Shown here: one piece after another, positions 27,502-36,037 of the stretch
Layout of the letters: the number at the start of each line of letters is the position of its first letter
Position numbering within the stretch: the stretch's first letter is position 1
Origin: Myxococcus stipitatus
GTDB lineage: Bacteria; Myxococcota; Myxococcia; Myxococcales; Myxococcaceae
Assembly: GCF_038561935.1 (NCBI RefSeq)
Contig: NZ_CP102770.1
Location: 3,410,001-3,474,000, forward strand
DNA: 64,000 bases
Direction: 5' to 3'
Notes under the pieces: generated by a model
Told to the model about the DNA's origin: nothing
What the model saw: the letters and a program-made list of their open reading frames with translations, nothing else
Databases searched by the model: none
Made by a program: the position numbers and the translations under genes

Positions 27502-27672
27502 ATGTTCGCGGGAATCGTCGCGCTGTTCGGCCTGTGGCTCGCCGCGACGCTGACGCTGCTGCGACACGAGCGCGGGCTGGGGGCGCATCTGCGGCCGTCG
27601 TTCCATCCGCTGGACAATGACGACCTGGAGCTCGCGCGGAGGCTCCACGGTTCGGGAATGAATCACGGATGA
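27502..27672 (+). CDS. Possible small single-pass membrane protein, 56 aa
   Basis: A short frame with one clear transmembrane helix (FAGIVALFGLWLAATLTLL) and a basic then acidic tail (RHERGLGAHLRPSF, DNDDLELARRL). The frame is open well upstream, so the start is uncertain; ATG 27502 lies at the head of the helix and has no strong RBS. It ends 56 nt before the epimerase start. It may be real, but evidence is limited to the hydrophobic segment and codon choice. Confidence 0.35.
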   Translation: MFAGIVALFGLWLAATLTLLRHERGLGAHLRPSFHPLDNDDLELARRLHGSGMNHG

Positions 27673-27728
27673 GGATGTTGTGGCGGGCGTCCCCCCTGAT
27701 TCGCACCTCGGCCCCTGGAGCCGTTGTC

Positions 27729-28901
27729 ATGAAGACCTCGCGTAGGAAGTTCCTGCAGTATTCCGCTGCGGGAGCGTCGCTGCTGGCGCTCCCTTCCGAC
27801 TCATTCGCCGCGCCCAGGAAGGGCGCGAAGAAGCGCATCCTCATCCTGGGAGGCACGGGCTTCCTGGGCCCCGCCGTCGTGGAGGCCGCGCGTGCCCGGG
27901 GCCACACGCTCACGCTCTTCAACCGGGGCAAGACGCGCCCGGAGCTCTTCCCTGGCGTGGAGAAGCTGCGGGGAGACCGCGACCCCAACAAGGACGAGGG
28001 ACTCAAGGCACTGCAGGGCCGCAAGTGGGACGCGGTGGTGGACACGTCGGGTTACTACCCGCGCATGGTCAAGGCGTCGGCGTCGCTGCTGGCGCCCAAC
28101 GTGAAGCAGTATGTCTTCATCTCCAGCGTGTCCGCGTACGCCAGCGACAAGACGCCGGGCGAGGACGAGTCAGGCCCGACGGCGACGCTCGCGGACCCCA
28201 CCGTGGAGACGATGGGCAAGGAGTTCGAGTTCTACGGGGGACTCAAGCGCGCGTGTGAGGAGGCCGCGGAGGCCGCCATGCCCGGGCGCGTGACGAACGT
28301 TCGTCCCGGCTACATCGTGGGGCCGGATGACCGCTCGGACCGGTTCACGTACTGGCCGGTGCGCTTCGACAAGGGCGGGGAGATGCTGGCGCCCGGGACA
28401 CCCAAGGACCCGCTGCAGGTCATCGACGCGCGAGACCTGGCCGAGTGGCTGGTGCTCCTCATCGAGGGCCAGGTCCACGGCGTCTTCAACGCGGTGGGGC
28501 CCGGTGAAGCGTGGTCGATGGGCGCGATGCTCGACACCTGCCGCAAGGTGACCGGCAAGGACACGAAGGTGACGTGGGTGCCGGCGGACTTCCTGGAGAA
28601 GCAAGGCGAGACGGGCGATGTCCGGCTCCCCATCTACATGCCGCCCACGGGCACGAGCGCGGGCACGCACCTGCGCAGCAACGCGAAGGCCGTCAAGGCG
28701 GGCCTGAAGTTCCGTCCGGTGGACGTCACCGTCCGCGACACGCTGGCGTACTTCAAGGGGCTGCCCGAGGAGCGCCGCAACAAGGCCCGCGCGGGACTTC
28801 CGGCCGAGCGCGAGGCGGAGCTGCTGGCGCTGTGGCACAAGTCCCAGGAGGCGAAGCCCGCGACCCCGGCCGCACCCGCGGCTTCCGGCAAGGGCGGGTA
28901 G
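27729..28901 (+). CDS. NAD-dependent epimerase/dehydratase with Tat signal
   Basis: A 390-aa extended SDR-fold protein. The N-terminus KTSRRKFLQYSAAGASLLAL is a twin-arginine signal (SRRKFL), so it is exported folded. The Rossmann motif is RILILGGTGFLGPAVVEAA (GGTGFLG). Downstream are VDTSGYYPR, the Ser-containing strand YVFISSVSAYAS and NVRPGYIVGPDDRSDR. The usual YxxxK is represented by FYGGLKRACEE (Tyr-x3-Lys). The C-terminal tail is Ala/Pro-rich. Likely substrates are nucleotide sugars or related carbonyl compounds, but a periplasmic location makes this unusual. ATG 27729 is set by the Tat motif. Confidence 0.88.
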   Translation: MKTSRRKFLQYSAAGASLLALPSDSFAAPRKGAKKRILILGGTGFLGPAVVEAARARGHTLTLFNRGKTRPELFPGVEKLRGDRDPNKDEGLKALQGRKWDAVVDTSGYYPRMVKASASLLAPNVKQYVFISSVSAYASDKTPGEDESGPTATLADPTVETMGKEFEFYGGLKRACEEAAEAAMPGRVTNVRPGYIVGPDDRSDRFTYWPVRFDKGGEMLAPGTPKDPLQVIDARDLAEWLVLLIEGQVHGVFNAVGPGEAWSMGAMLDTCRKVTGKDTKVTWVPADFLEKQGETGDVRLPIYMPPTGTSAGTHLRSNAKAVKAGLKFRPVDVTVRDTLAYFKGLPEERRNKARAGLPAEREAELLALWHKSQEAKPATPAAPAASGKGG

Positions 28902-28986
28902 TTGCCGTCTTTCCGCAGCTCTCGGGAGCGCCGAGCAAGCTCTGACGTGTGAGGGGCTCCTACCGTGCCCCCTGTTTGACTGGACA

Positions 28987-29023
28987 GCGAGCGGACAGGG
29001 ACGAACTCTGTCCTTCCGCTCGC
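28987..29023. terminator. Hairpin between epimerase and purL
   Basis: A 9-bp perfect stem, GCGAGCGGA (28987-28995) with TCCGCTCGC (29015-29023), encloses a further CAG/CTG pairing. It lies 86 nt past the epimerase stop and 55 nt before purL. It is either the epimerase terminator or a 5' structure of purL; no T-tract follows. Confidence 0.55.
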
Positions 29024-29077
29024 GATTCGCGGTGATAAGGACGCCCCGGCTGTTACCCAGGGCCACCCCCAATCCCC

Positions 29078-32000
29078 ATGTCCAGCATGCACTTCCTGCG
29101 CGGCGCTCCTGTCCTCTCTGAATTCCGGCTCGCGAAGCTGCTCGCACAGTGCCGCGAGCAGGTGCCCTCCGTGTCGTCCGTCTACGCGGAGCACGTGCAC
29201 TTCCTCGACGCGCCGGAGCCTCTCTCGGCGGACGAGCAGGCGATGCTCGGCCGTCTCCTGGAGTACGGCCCGAAGGTGCCCTCGGGCGAGCGCGCGGGCA
29301 GCCTGCTCCTGGTCGTCCCCCGGCCCGGCACCATCTCCCCATGGTCCTCGAAGGCGACCGACATCGCCCACAACTGCGGCCTGGGCGCGAAGGTGCGCCG
29401 GATGGAGCGCGGCACCGCGTACTACGTCGCGGGCCCGGGCGGCGCGGCGCTGGACGCGGCGCAGGTGAAGCGCCTGGAGTCGGTGCTGCATGACCGGATG
29501 ACGCAGGCCGTGCTGGGACGGATGGAGGACGCGGCCGTCCTCTTCTCCGAGCACTCGCCGCGTCCGCTCACCACGGTGGACATCCTCGGCGGTGGCCGAG
29601 GGGCGCTCTCGACGGCGAACCGCGAGCTGGGCCTGGCCCTGGCGGACGATGAAATCGACTACCTGGTCGCGCGCTTCCTCGAGCTGAAGCGCAACCCGAC
29701 GGACGTCGAGTTGATGATGTTCGCGCAGGCCAACAGCGAGCACTGCCGGCACAAGATCTTCAACGCGAGCTGGACGCTGGATGGCAAGCCGCAGGAGCGC
29801 TCGCTCTTCCAGGCCATCAAGAACACCTACGCGAAGAACAAGGAGGGCGTGCTCTCCGCCTACAAGGACAACGCGGCGGTCATCGAGGGCTTCGAGGTGG
29901 ACCGCTTCTTCCCGGACGCCGACTCCGGCGAGTGGAAGACGGTGCGCGAGCCGGCGCACATCATGATCAAGGTGGAGACGCACAACCACCCGACGGCGAT
30001 TTCGCCGTACCCGGGCGCGGCCACCGGCGCGGGCGGCGAGATTCGCGACGAGGGGGCCACCGGCCGAGGCGCGAAGCCCAAGGCGGGCCTGACGGGCTTC
30101 ACCGTCAGCCACCTGCGCATCCCGGGCTTCCCCCAGCCGTGGGAGCAGGCCTACGGCAAGCCCGACCGCATCGTCTCCGCGCTGGACATCATGATTGATG
30201 GCCCGCTGGGCGGCGCCGCGTTCAACAACGAGTTCGGCCGTCCCAACCTCAACGGCTACTTCCGCAGCTTCGAGTCGCAGGTCGCAACGCCCGACGGCGT
30301 GGAGGTGCGCGGCTACCACAAGCCCATCATGATTGCCGGTGGGCTCGGCAACATCCGCGCGCCGCACGTGCAGAAGGGGCAGCTGCGGCCGGGGGACAAG
30401 CTCATCGTCCTGGGTGGGCCATCCATGCTCATCGGCCTGGGTGGTGGCGCGGCGTCCTCCATGGCGCAGGGCGCGAGCGCGGCGGACCTCGACTTCGCCT
30501 CCGTGCAGCGCGACAACGCGGAGATGGAGCGGCGCTGCCAGCAGGTCATCGACCTGTGCTGCGCGCTGGGCGACAAGAACCCCATCCGCTCCATCCACGA
30601 CGTGGGCGCGGGCGGCCTGTCCAACGCGCTGCCGGAGCTGGCCCACGACAACGCGCTGGGCGGCAAGCTGGAGCTGCGCGCGGTGCCCAACGCGGAGCCG
30701 GGCATGTCCCCGCTCGAAATCTGGTGCAACGAGGCGCAGGAGCGCTACGTGCTGGGCGTCGCGCCCGAGGACCTGCCTCGCTTCGCGGCCTTCTGCGAGC
30801 GCGAGCGCGCGCCCTTCGCGGTGCTGGGCGACGCCACCGAGTCCCAGGTGCTGAAGCTGTCCGACGCGCGGCTGGGCACGCCGCCCATCGACCTGCCGAT
30901 GGACGTGCTCTTCGGCAAGCCGCCGCGCATGCACCGCGACGCGGCGTCGCGTCCGCTCGCGCTGGCGCCGCTGTCCCTGCCCGGCGACGTGAAGGCGATG
31001 GCCGAGCGCGTGCTGAGCCACCCGACGGTGGCGGACAAGTCCTTCCTCATCACCATCGGCGACCGCTCCGTGTCGGGCCTGGTGGCTCGGGACCAGATGG
31101 TGGGGCCGTGGCAGGTCGCCGTGGCGGACTGCGCGGTGACGCTCTCCACCGTGACGAGCACCACCGGCGAGGCGATGTCCATGGGCGAGCGCACGCCGCT
31201 GGCCGTGGTGGACGCGGCCGCCTCCGCGCGCATGGCGGTGGGTGAGGCGCTCACTAACATCGCCGCGGCGCGCATCGGCAAGCTGTCCGATGTGAAGCTG
31301 TCCGCGAACTGGATGGCCGCGGCCGGCAGCCCCGGCGAGGACGCGCAGCTCTACGCCGCCGTCAACGCGGTGGGCATGGAGCTGTGCCCCGCGCTGGGCC
31401 TCACGATTCCCGTGGGCAAGGACTCCATGTCCATGCGCACCGTCTGGCAGGACGGCGGTGAGCGAAAGGCCGTGACGTCCCCGGTGTCGCTCATCATCTC
31501 CGCGTTCGCGCCCGTCGTGGACGTGCGCCAGTCGCTCACGCCGCAGCTGGTGGACGTGGCCGAGGACACGCGCCTTCTCTTCATCGACCTGGCGCGCGGC
31601 AAGCAGCGGCTGGGCGGCTCCGTGCTCGCGCAGACCCACGCGCAGATGGGGCCGGACGTGCCCGACGTGGAGGACCCCGCGCTGCTGAGCGGCTTCTTCG
31701 CGGCGGTGCAGACGCTCAACGCCGAGGGCAAGCTCCTGGCCTACCACGACCGCTCCGACGGCGGCCTGTGGGCCACGCTCTGCGAGATGGCCTTCGCGGG
31801 CCACTGCGGCGTCGACGTGGACCTCGCGGGCCTGGGCGGCAACGCCGTGGCGGCCCTCTTCAACGAGGAGCTGGGCGCGGTGGTGCAGGTGCGCGCCTCG
31901 GATGTGGCGCGCGTGCGCGAGGTGCTGGGCCAGCAGGGCCTGGGGAAGGACTGCCACGAGCTGGGCCGGCCCACGGCCTCGCTGGACGTGCGCGTCCGTC

Positions 32001-32989
32001 AGGGCACCCAGGTGCTGCTGCGCGAAGGCACCATGGACCTTCGGCGCGTCTGGTCCCGCGTCAGCTACGAGCTCCAGAAGCTGCGCGACAACCCCACCTG
32101 CGCGGAGCAGGAGTTCGCGGCCAAGTGCGACGCGGCGGACCCGGGCCTGTCGCCCCGGCTGACGTTCGACGCCTCGGTGGACGTGGCCGCTCCCTTCGTC
32201 GCGAAGGGCGCGCGTCCTCGCGTGGCGGTGCTGCGCGAGCAGGGCGTCAACAGCCAGCAGGAGATGGCGGCGGCCTTCACGCGCGCGGGCTTCCTCGCGG
32301 TGGATGTCCACATGAGCGACATCCTCGCGGGCCGCGTGTCGCTGAAGGACTTCCACGGCGTGCTGGCGTGTGGCGGCTTCTCCTACGGCGACGTGCTGGG
32401 CGCGGGAGGCGGCTGGGCGAAGTCCATCCTCTTCAACCCCCGTGCTCGCGACGAGTTCGCGGCCTTCTTCGCGCGCCCGGACAGCTTCGGCCTGGGAATC
32501 TGCAACGGCTGCCAGATGATGTCCGGCCTGAAGGACATCATCCCCGGCGCGGAGCACTTCCCGCGCTTCGTGCGCAACGCCTCCGAGCAGTACGAGGCGC
32601 GCCTGGGGACGGTGGAGATTGCCCGCACCCCGTCGCTCTTCTATCAGGGCATGGAGGGCAGCCGGATGCTCATCGCCGTGGCGCACGGCGAGGGCCGCGC
32701 GGAGTTCTCTGACGAGGCCGAGGGCGTCCGCGTCAACGGCTCGGGCTTCATCACCACGCGCTGGGTGGACAACCGGGGGCAGATTGCCTCGACGTACCCC
32801 GCCAACCCCAACGGCTCGCCCCACGGCATCGCCGGCGTGACGACGCGCGACGGACGCTTCACGGTGACGATGCCGCATCCGGAGCGCGTCCACCGGACGG
32901 TGCAGTACTCCTGGCGGCCCCGTGAGTGGACGGCCGACGAGGGGCCCTGGATGCGGATGTTCCGCAACGCTCGCGCCTGGCTGGGCTGA
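29078..32989 (+). CDS. purL: Phosphoribosylformylglycinamidine synthase (FGAM synthetase), large single-chain type
   Basis: A 1,303-aa enzyme of purine biosynthesis that converts FGAR, ATP and glutamine to FGAM. The length matches the single-chain proteobacterial PurL (~1,300 aa). The N-terminal linker region contains [17 protein letters not shown]. The synthetase core has [20 protein letters not shown] and the second half GKDSMSMRT. The C-terminal glutamine amidotransferase has the nucleophile in [11 protein letters not shown], and the His/Glu partner in PHPERVHR. All catalytic motifs are intact. It is transcribed alone; a hairpin lies upstream and a bidirectional terminator follows. Many long antisense frames here are codon-bias shadows. 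Confidence 0.98.
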   Translation: MSSMHFLRGAPVLSEFRLAKLLAQCREQVPSVSSVYAEHVHFLDAPEPLSADEQAMLGRLLEYGPKVPSGERAGSLLLVVPRPGTISPWSSKATDIAHNCGLGAKVRRMERGTAYYVAGPGGAALDAAQVKRLESVLHDRMTQAVLGRMEDAAVLFSEHSPRPLTTVDILGGGRGALSTANRELGLALADDEIDYLVARFLELKRNPTDVELMMFAQANSEHCRHKIFNASWTLDGKPQERSLFQAIKNTYAKNKEGVLSAYKDNAAVIEGFEVDRFFPDADSGEWKTVREPAHIMIKVETHNHPTAISPYPGAATGAGGEIRDEGATGRGAKPKAGLTGFTVSHLRIPGFPQPWEQAYGKPDRIVSALDIMIDGPLGGAAFNNEFGRPNLNGYFRSFESQVATPDGVEVRGYHKPIMIAGGLGNIRAPHVQKGQLRPGDKLIVLGGPSMLIGLGGGAASSMAQGASAADLDFASVQRDNAEMERRCQQVIDLCCALGDKNPIRSIHDVGAGGLSNALPELAHDNALGGKLELRAVPNAEPGMSPLEIWCNEAQERYVLGVAPEDLPRFAAFCERERAPFAVLGDATESQVLKLSDARLGTPPIDLPMDVLFGKPPRMHRDAASRPLALAPLSLPGDVKAMAERVLSHPTVADKSFLITIGDRSVSGLVARDQMVGPWQVAVADCAVTLSTVTSTTGEAMSMGERTPLAVVDAAASARMAVGEALTNIAAARIGKLSDVKLSANWMAAAGSPGEDAQLYAAVNAVGMELCPALGLTIPVGKDSMSMRTVWQDGGERKAVTSPVSLIISAFAPVVDVRQSLTPQLVDVAEDTRLLFIDLARGKQRLGGSVLAQTHAQMGPDVPDVEDPALLSGFFAAVQTLNAEGKLLAYHDRSDGGLWATLCEMAFAGHCGVDVDLAGLGGNAVAALFNEELGAVVQVRASDVARVREVLGQQGLGKDCHELGRPTASLDVRVRQGTQVLLREGTMDLRRVWSRVSYELQKLRDNPTCAEQEFAAKCDAADPGLSPRLTFDASVDVAAPFVAKGARPRVAVLREQGVNSQQEMAAAFTRAGFLAVDVHMSDILAGRVSLKDFHGVLACGGFSYGDVLGAGGGWAKSILFNPRARDEFAAFFARPDSFGLGICNGCQMMSGLKDIIPGAEHFPRFVRNASEQYEARLGTVEIARTPSLFYQGMEGSRMLIAVAHGEGRAEFSDEAEGVRVNGSGFITTRWVDNRGQIASTYPANPNGSPHGIAGVTTRDGRFTVTMPHPERVHRTVQYSWRPREWTADEGPWMRMFRNARAWLG

Positions 32990-33003
32990 GCGCGCGAAGG
33001 CCG

Positions 33004-33044
33004 CCCCGGACCTCGGCTCGGAAGCTCCGAGCGAGGCCGGGGCC
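33004..33044. terminator. Bidirectional terminator between purL and msrB
   Basis: CCCCGGACCTCGGCTCGGA pairs with TCCGAGCGAGGCCGGGG around an AAGC-type loop, with two bulges. It lies in the 63-bp gap between the convergent stops. Confidence 0.7.
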
Positions 33045-33052
33045 TTCGCTGG

Positions 33053-33475
33053 CTACGCCCGGACCAGCTCCAGCGGCTGGCCTTCGGGGACGTGCTTCAT
33101 CGCCACCGAGTTCATGCAGTAGCGCAGCCCCGTGGGCGGCGGGCCGTCCGGGAACACGTGTCCCAGGTGGCCGTCGCAGCGGGCGCAGCGCACCTCGGTG
33201 CGCGTCATGCCGTACGAGTGGTCCTCGATTTCCGCGACGGAGTCCGGGCCCACTGTCTGGGTGAACGACGGCCAGCCCGTGCCGGACTCGAACTTGGTCC
33301 CCGACTTGAACAGCGGGTTGCCACACCCGGCGCACACATAGGTGCCCGGTGTCTTGGTGCCCAGGAAACAGCCCGAGCCGGGGCGCTCGGTGCCGTGCTT
33401 CCGCAGGACGTTGAACTCCTCGGGCGTCAGCCGCTCGCGCCACTGCGCATCGCTGAGGGTGAGCTTGTCGACCAT
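33053..33475 (-). CDS. msrB: Peptide methionine-R-sulfoxide reductase
   Basis: A 140-aa MsrB. It reduces methionine-R-sulfoxide in proteins. Zinc ligands are CAGC (GTYVCAGCGNPLF) and CARC (VRCARCDGHLGHVF). The catalytic Cys is in GLRYCMNSVAM, preceded by the invariant GTGWPSF. Start ATG 33475 gives the usual length; the open frame upstream runs into the next intergenic region and is not coding. It lacks a signal peptide, so it is cytoplasmic. It converges with purL and is divergent from the CBS gene. Confidence 0.95.
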   Translation of the reverse strand: MVDKLTLSDAQWRERLTPEEFNVLRKHGTERPGSGCFLGTKTPGTYVCAGCGNPLFKSGTKFESGTGWPSFTQTVGPDSVAEIEDHSYGMTRTEVRCARCDGHLGHVFPDGPPPTGLRYCMNSVAMKHVPEGQPLELVRA

Positions 33476-33682
33476 GCCATCACGCTCCTTGGCCCCGGGC
33501 GGGGCCCGGGTGTCTGTCTCAGATGCGCATCCTGCCCAATCGTCGCGCCTGCTGGCCAACCCGGAATGATGGGGGTTGTCCGCTCGCCCGCCCCACCTCC
33601 GGGCCCAGGGGCTGGACGGGCGCGGACGCCGGACGGGGGCCACGCTTAGGGGACACAGCCCAACCCCATCAGCGGAGGCGCC

Positions 33683-34099
33683 ATGCGGATTTTCGAGCTG
33701 ATGACGAAGAACGTGGAGACCATCGAAGCCGACGAGTCGCTTCGCGTCGCGGCCCTCAGGATGCGCACGTGCAACATCGGCGCGCTTCCCGTCACCGAGA
33801 ACGGGCAGCTCGTGGGCATGCTGACGGACCGGGACATCACCGTCCGGTCCACGGCCCTGGGACAGCACCCGGAGCACACGCGGGTCCGCGAGGTCATGAC
33901 GACCGCGGTCATCACCTGTCATCCCGACGCGACGCTGGGGGTCGCCGAGCAGCTCATGGAAGACAAGATGGTGCGCCGGCTGCTCATCGTGGACGAGGCG
34001 CGCAACCTCCTGGGCATCCTGAGCCTGGATGACTTGGCCACCGTCCCCGCCGAAGTCCTGCGCGCGGGCTCCGTGCTGGAGCACCTGCGCCACGCCTAG
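33683..34099 (+). CDS. CBS-domain-pair protein
   Basis: A 138-aa protein made of two CBS domains: MTKNVETIEADESLRVAAL through MLTDRDITVRS, and VMTTAVITCHPDATLGVAEQ through GILSLDDLATV. Stand-alone CBS pairs (Bateman modules) bind adenine nucleotides or related ligands and regulate partner proteins. RBS GGAGG precedes ATG 33683. No effector domain is fused. It is monocistronic and ends in a perfect 11-bp hairpin shared with the convergent thrS-like gene. Confidence 0.93.
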   Translation: MRIFELMTKNVETIEADESLRVAALRMRTCNIGALPVTENGQLVGMLTDRDITVRSTALGQHPEHTRVREVMTTAVITCHPDATLGVAEQLMEDKMVRRLLIVDEARNLLGILSLDDLATVPAEVLRAGSVLEHLRHA

Positions 34100-34117
34100 C
34101 GCTGCGGGCTCGAAGAA

Positions 34118-34147
34118 GGGGCGGACGAGGTGACCTTCGTCCGCCCC
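34118..34147. terminator. Bidirectional terminator, CBS gene / thrS-like gene
   Basis: A perfect 11-bp stem, GGGGCGGACGA (34118-34128) with TCGTCCGCCCC (34137-34147), closes an 8-nt loop between the two convergent genes. Confidence 0.85.
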
Positions 34148-34161
34148 CCAGAGTCACTTCC

Positions 34162-35364
34162 TCAAGCGTCGGAGTCGAGTCCGCACGCGGCTCGCAGCTC
34201 CGCGACGGCTTCGTCCCAGGACGCGTCCTTCTGCGCGCCCTGGCGAGGACGCAGGCGGACCGAGCCCGCCTCGACTTCCCGCGCGCCCACCACCGCGAGC
34301 CACGGGACCCCCGCTTGATGCGAGTCCAGCACCTTGCGGGACAGCGACTCGTCGCGGACATCCACGCGGACGCGGCAGCCCGCGCGCCGGAGCACGGAGG
34401 CGAAGCGCTGCGCGTAGTCCACCGCCGCCTGTCCGACGGGGGCGACGACGACCTGCTCGGGAGCCAGCCACGCGGGGAGCGAGCCCCCGTGGTGCTCCAG
34501 CAGCACGCCGATGAAGCGCTCCAGACTGCCGAGCAGCGCCCGGTGAAGCATCACCGGACGGACGCGCGCGCCGGAGGCGTCCTGGTAGCGCAGGTCGAAG
34601 CGCTCGGGCAGGACGAGGTCGAGCTGAATCGTCCCGCACTGCCACTCGCGCCCCAGCCTGTCCTTGAGGACGAACTCCAGCTTCGGTCCGTAGAAGGCCC
34701 CCTGTCCCGGCTGGAGCTTGAAGTCCAGCCCGGCCTGCTTCGCCGCGGAGGCGAGCCACTCCTCCGCCTGGTCCCACAAGGCATCGCTGCCCGCGCGAGC
34801 CTGGGGCCTGTCGGAGAAGGCGACCTGGACGTCCTCGAAGCCGAAGCCCGCGTAGAACTCCTTCAGCGAGCGGACGAAGTGGACGACCTCCTCCACCACC
34901 TGCTCGGGGGCACAGAAGATGTGCCCGTCGTCTTGCGTGAACTGACGCAGGCGGAACAGGCCGTGCAACGCGCCTCCGGGCTCGCTGCGGTGCACCAGCC
35001 CGAACTCTCCGAGCCGCAGCGGCAGGTCCCGGTAGCTGGGGGCCATGCGCTGCACCATCTCGATGTGACCGGGGCAGTTGACGGGCTTGATGCCCAGGTG
35101 GCGAGCGCCGTCCTGGATGAGGAACATGTTCTCGCGGAAGTTCTCCCAGTGGCCGCTGCGCTCCCACAGCGGCTGGGCGTAGATTTGCGGCGAGCGGACC
35201 TCGAGGTAGCCCTCGCGCCGCATGCGCTGCCGGACGTGCTCCTCCAGCAGGCGATAGAGTTGGAAGCCTCGCGGGTGCCAGAAGACCATGCCAGGGGCCT
35301 CCTCCTGCAGGTGGAAGAGGTCCAGGCGTTGGCCCAGGGCGCGGTGGTCGTGTTCGTCGAGCAT
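34162..35364 (-). CDS. thrS: Threonyl-tRNA synthetase, catalytic plus anticodon-binding core only
   Basis: A 400-aa ThrRS that charges tRNA-Thr. It lacks the N-terminal TGS and editing (N2) domains of the usual ~640-aa enzyme. Class II motif 1 lies near FQLYRLLEEHVRQRM, motif 2 in GLVHRSEPGGALHGLFRLRQ, and motif 3 in RPVMLHRALLGSLERFIGVL. The three zinc ligands are present (Cys in VNCPGHIEM, His in DDGHIFC, His in MLHRA), so it should be active. The anticodon-binding domain starts at APEQVVVAPVG. ATG 35364 begins at the expected catalytic-domain edge. It is probably a second ThrRS beside a full-length copy elsewhere. It could serve in threonine stress or give resistance to a ThrRS inhibitor (inference). 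Upstream lies a Thr-codon leader. Confidence 0.93.
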   Translation of the reverse strand: MLDEHDHRALGQRLDLFHLQEEAPGMVFWHPRGFQLYRLLEEHVRQRMRREGYLEVRSPQIYAQPLWERSGHWENFRENMFLIQDGARHLGIKPVNCPGHIEMVQRMAPSYRDLPLRLGEFGLVHRSEPGGALHGLFRLRQFTQDDGHIFCAPEQVVEEVVHFVRSLKEFYAGFGFEDVQVAFSDRPQARAGSDALWDQAEEWLASAAKQAGLDFKLQPGQGAFYGPKLEFVLKDRLGREWQCGTIQLDLVLPERFDLRYQDASGARVRPVMLHRALLGSLERFIGVLLEHHGGSLPAWLAPEQVVVAPVGQAAVDYAQRFASVLRRAGCRVRVDVRDESLSRKVLDSHQAGVPWLAVVGAREVEAGSVRLRPRQGAQKDASWDEAVAELRAACGLDSDA

Positions 35365-35426
35365 GTGCTGCGTCTCCGTGTGCGGAAAAGCGTGAAGTGC
35401 CTTGCCGGACGGAGCACTGAGCGAGT

Positions 35427-35469
35427 GCACGGCTGCCCCGGCCGGAGAAGGCGGGGCGAAAAGCCGTGC
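35427..35469 (-). terminator. Attenuator hairpin upstream of thrS
   Basis: The 8-bp outer stem is GCACGGCT (35469-35462 on the minus strand) with AGCCGTGC (35434-35427). A second inner stem, CCCCG/CGGGG, makes it long and stable. The 5' arm can instead pair, 7 of 8, with AGCGGTGC at 35501-35494 inside the leader peptide coding sequence. No T-run follows, so the termination mechanism is uncertain. Confidence 0.65.
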
Positions 35470-35479
35470 GGTCGTCAGC

Positions 35480-35560
35480 TCACTCCACGACGCGCACCGC
35501 TCCACACCCGCCGTAGCGAGTCGTGGTGCGGGTGGTCGTGGTGATGATGACGGAGCTCAC
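35480..35560 (-). CDS. Threonine-rich attenuator leader peptide (26 aa)
   Basis: A short frame, GTG start at 35560 and TGA at 35482-35480, that contains IITTTTRTTTR: seven Thr codons in eight residues plus Arg, directly after two Ile. The E. coli thr leader has the same style. Two copies of CACCACGAC within the Thr run can each pair with GTCGTGG near the leader stop. No RBS is present; the start lies at the predicted transcription start, so translation may be leaderless. The frame is open further upstream with an in-frame TTG, so the exact start is not proven. It precedes thrS by 115 nt. Confidence 0.75.
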   Translation of the reverse strand: MSSVIITTTTRTTTRYGGCGAVRVVE

Positions 35561-35567
35561 GACAAAC

Positions 35568-35596
35568 AAAATGCAGGCGGGCCCGGGAATTGTCAA
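35568..35596 (-). promoter_or_regulatory. Sigma-70-like promoter for the thr leader-thrS unit
   Basis: The minus strand carries a perfect -35 box TTGACA (35596-35591), a 17-bp spacer, and CATTTT as -10 (3 of 6 to consensus, 35573-35568). The expected start is about 35561, one base before the leader GTG. Confidence 0.6.
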
Positions 35597-35631
35597 CCGG
35601 ACCCGCGGGACATGCCTGGAGAGCGAGAGGC

Positions 35632-35892
35632 TCAGCAGCTGTAGCGCTGGTCCACACAGGCGCACGAGCTGACGTACTCGCCGTCGCAGCAGGGGTTCTC
35701 GACCCTGCAGCCCCGTCCCACCATGTCGGAGCACGCGACATAGCCGGCCCAGCAGGTGATCAGCCCTCGCGGTTCCTGGGACACCTCCTCGGAGGACAGC
35801 GGCTCCTGGGAGGCTTCTTCGGGAAGAGGCTCACCACAGCCCAGCCACGCGACACTGATGAACGCCGCCATCACCGCGAGCACACGCTTCAT
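35632..35892 (-). CDS. Small cysteine-rich lipoprotein, 86 aa
   Basis: The signal peptide MKRVLAVMAAFISVAWLGC ends in a lipobox with Cys19. An acidic Glu/Ser linker (EPLPEEASQEPLSSEEVSQE) follows, then about 40 residues containing eight Cys (TCWAGYVACSDMVGRGC, NPCCDGEYVSSCACVDQRYSC), presumably forming a disulfide-knotted domain. ATG 35892 is fixed by the signal peptide. Similar tiny Cys-rich lipoproteins are frequent in myxobacteria. No function can be given. It lies upstream of the thrS promoter, on the same strand. Confidence 0.82.
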   Translation of the reverse strand: MKRVLAVMAAFISVAWLGCGEPLPEEASQEPLSSEEVSQEPRGLITCWAGYVACSDMVGRGCRVENPCCDGEYVSSCACVDQRYSC

Positions 35893-36037
35893 GACAACCC
35901 CTGTTGAGTGGTGTTGAGGGCATCCCTGACGGACACCGTGTGCGTATGTTTTCACAGAACCCGCGGTGGGCGCCAAGGGGTGACCCGACTCCGGCTCCGG
36001 TTCGAAGGGTCCAACCCCTGGGGTGTCACGCTCCGCG

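Noticed and set aside
28634..32893. A 1,419-codon open frame antisense to purL
   Set aside because: It is produced by the extreme third-position GC of purL. The translation is low-complexity (His/Arg/Gln/Leu/Ala) with no domain or RBS, while purL is fully conserved.
33476..34093. Possible N-terminal extension of MsrB of ~200 residues
   Set aside because: The extension overlaps the CBS gene on the other strand and is non-homologous; MsrB starts properly at 33475.
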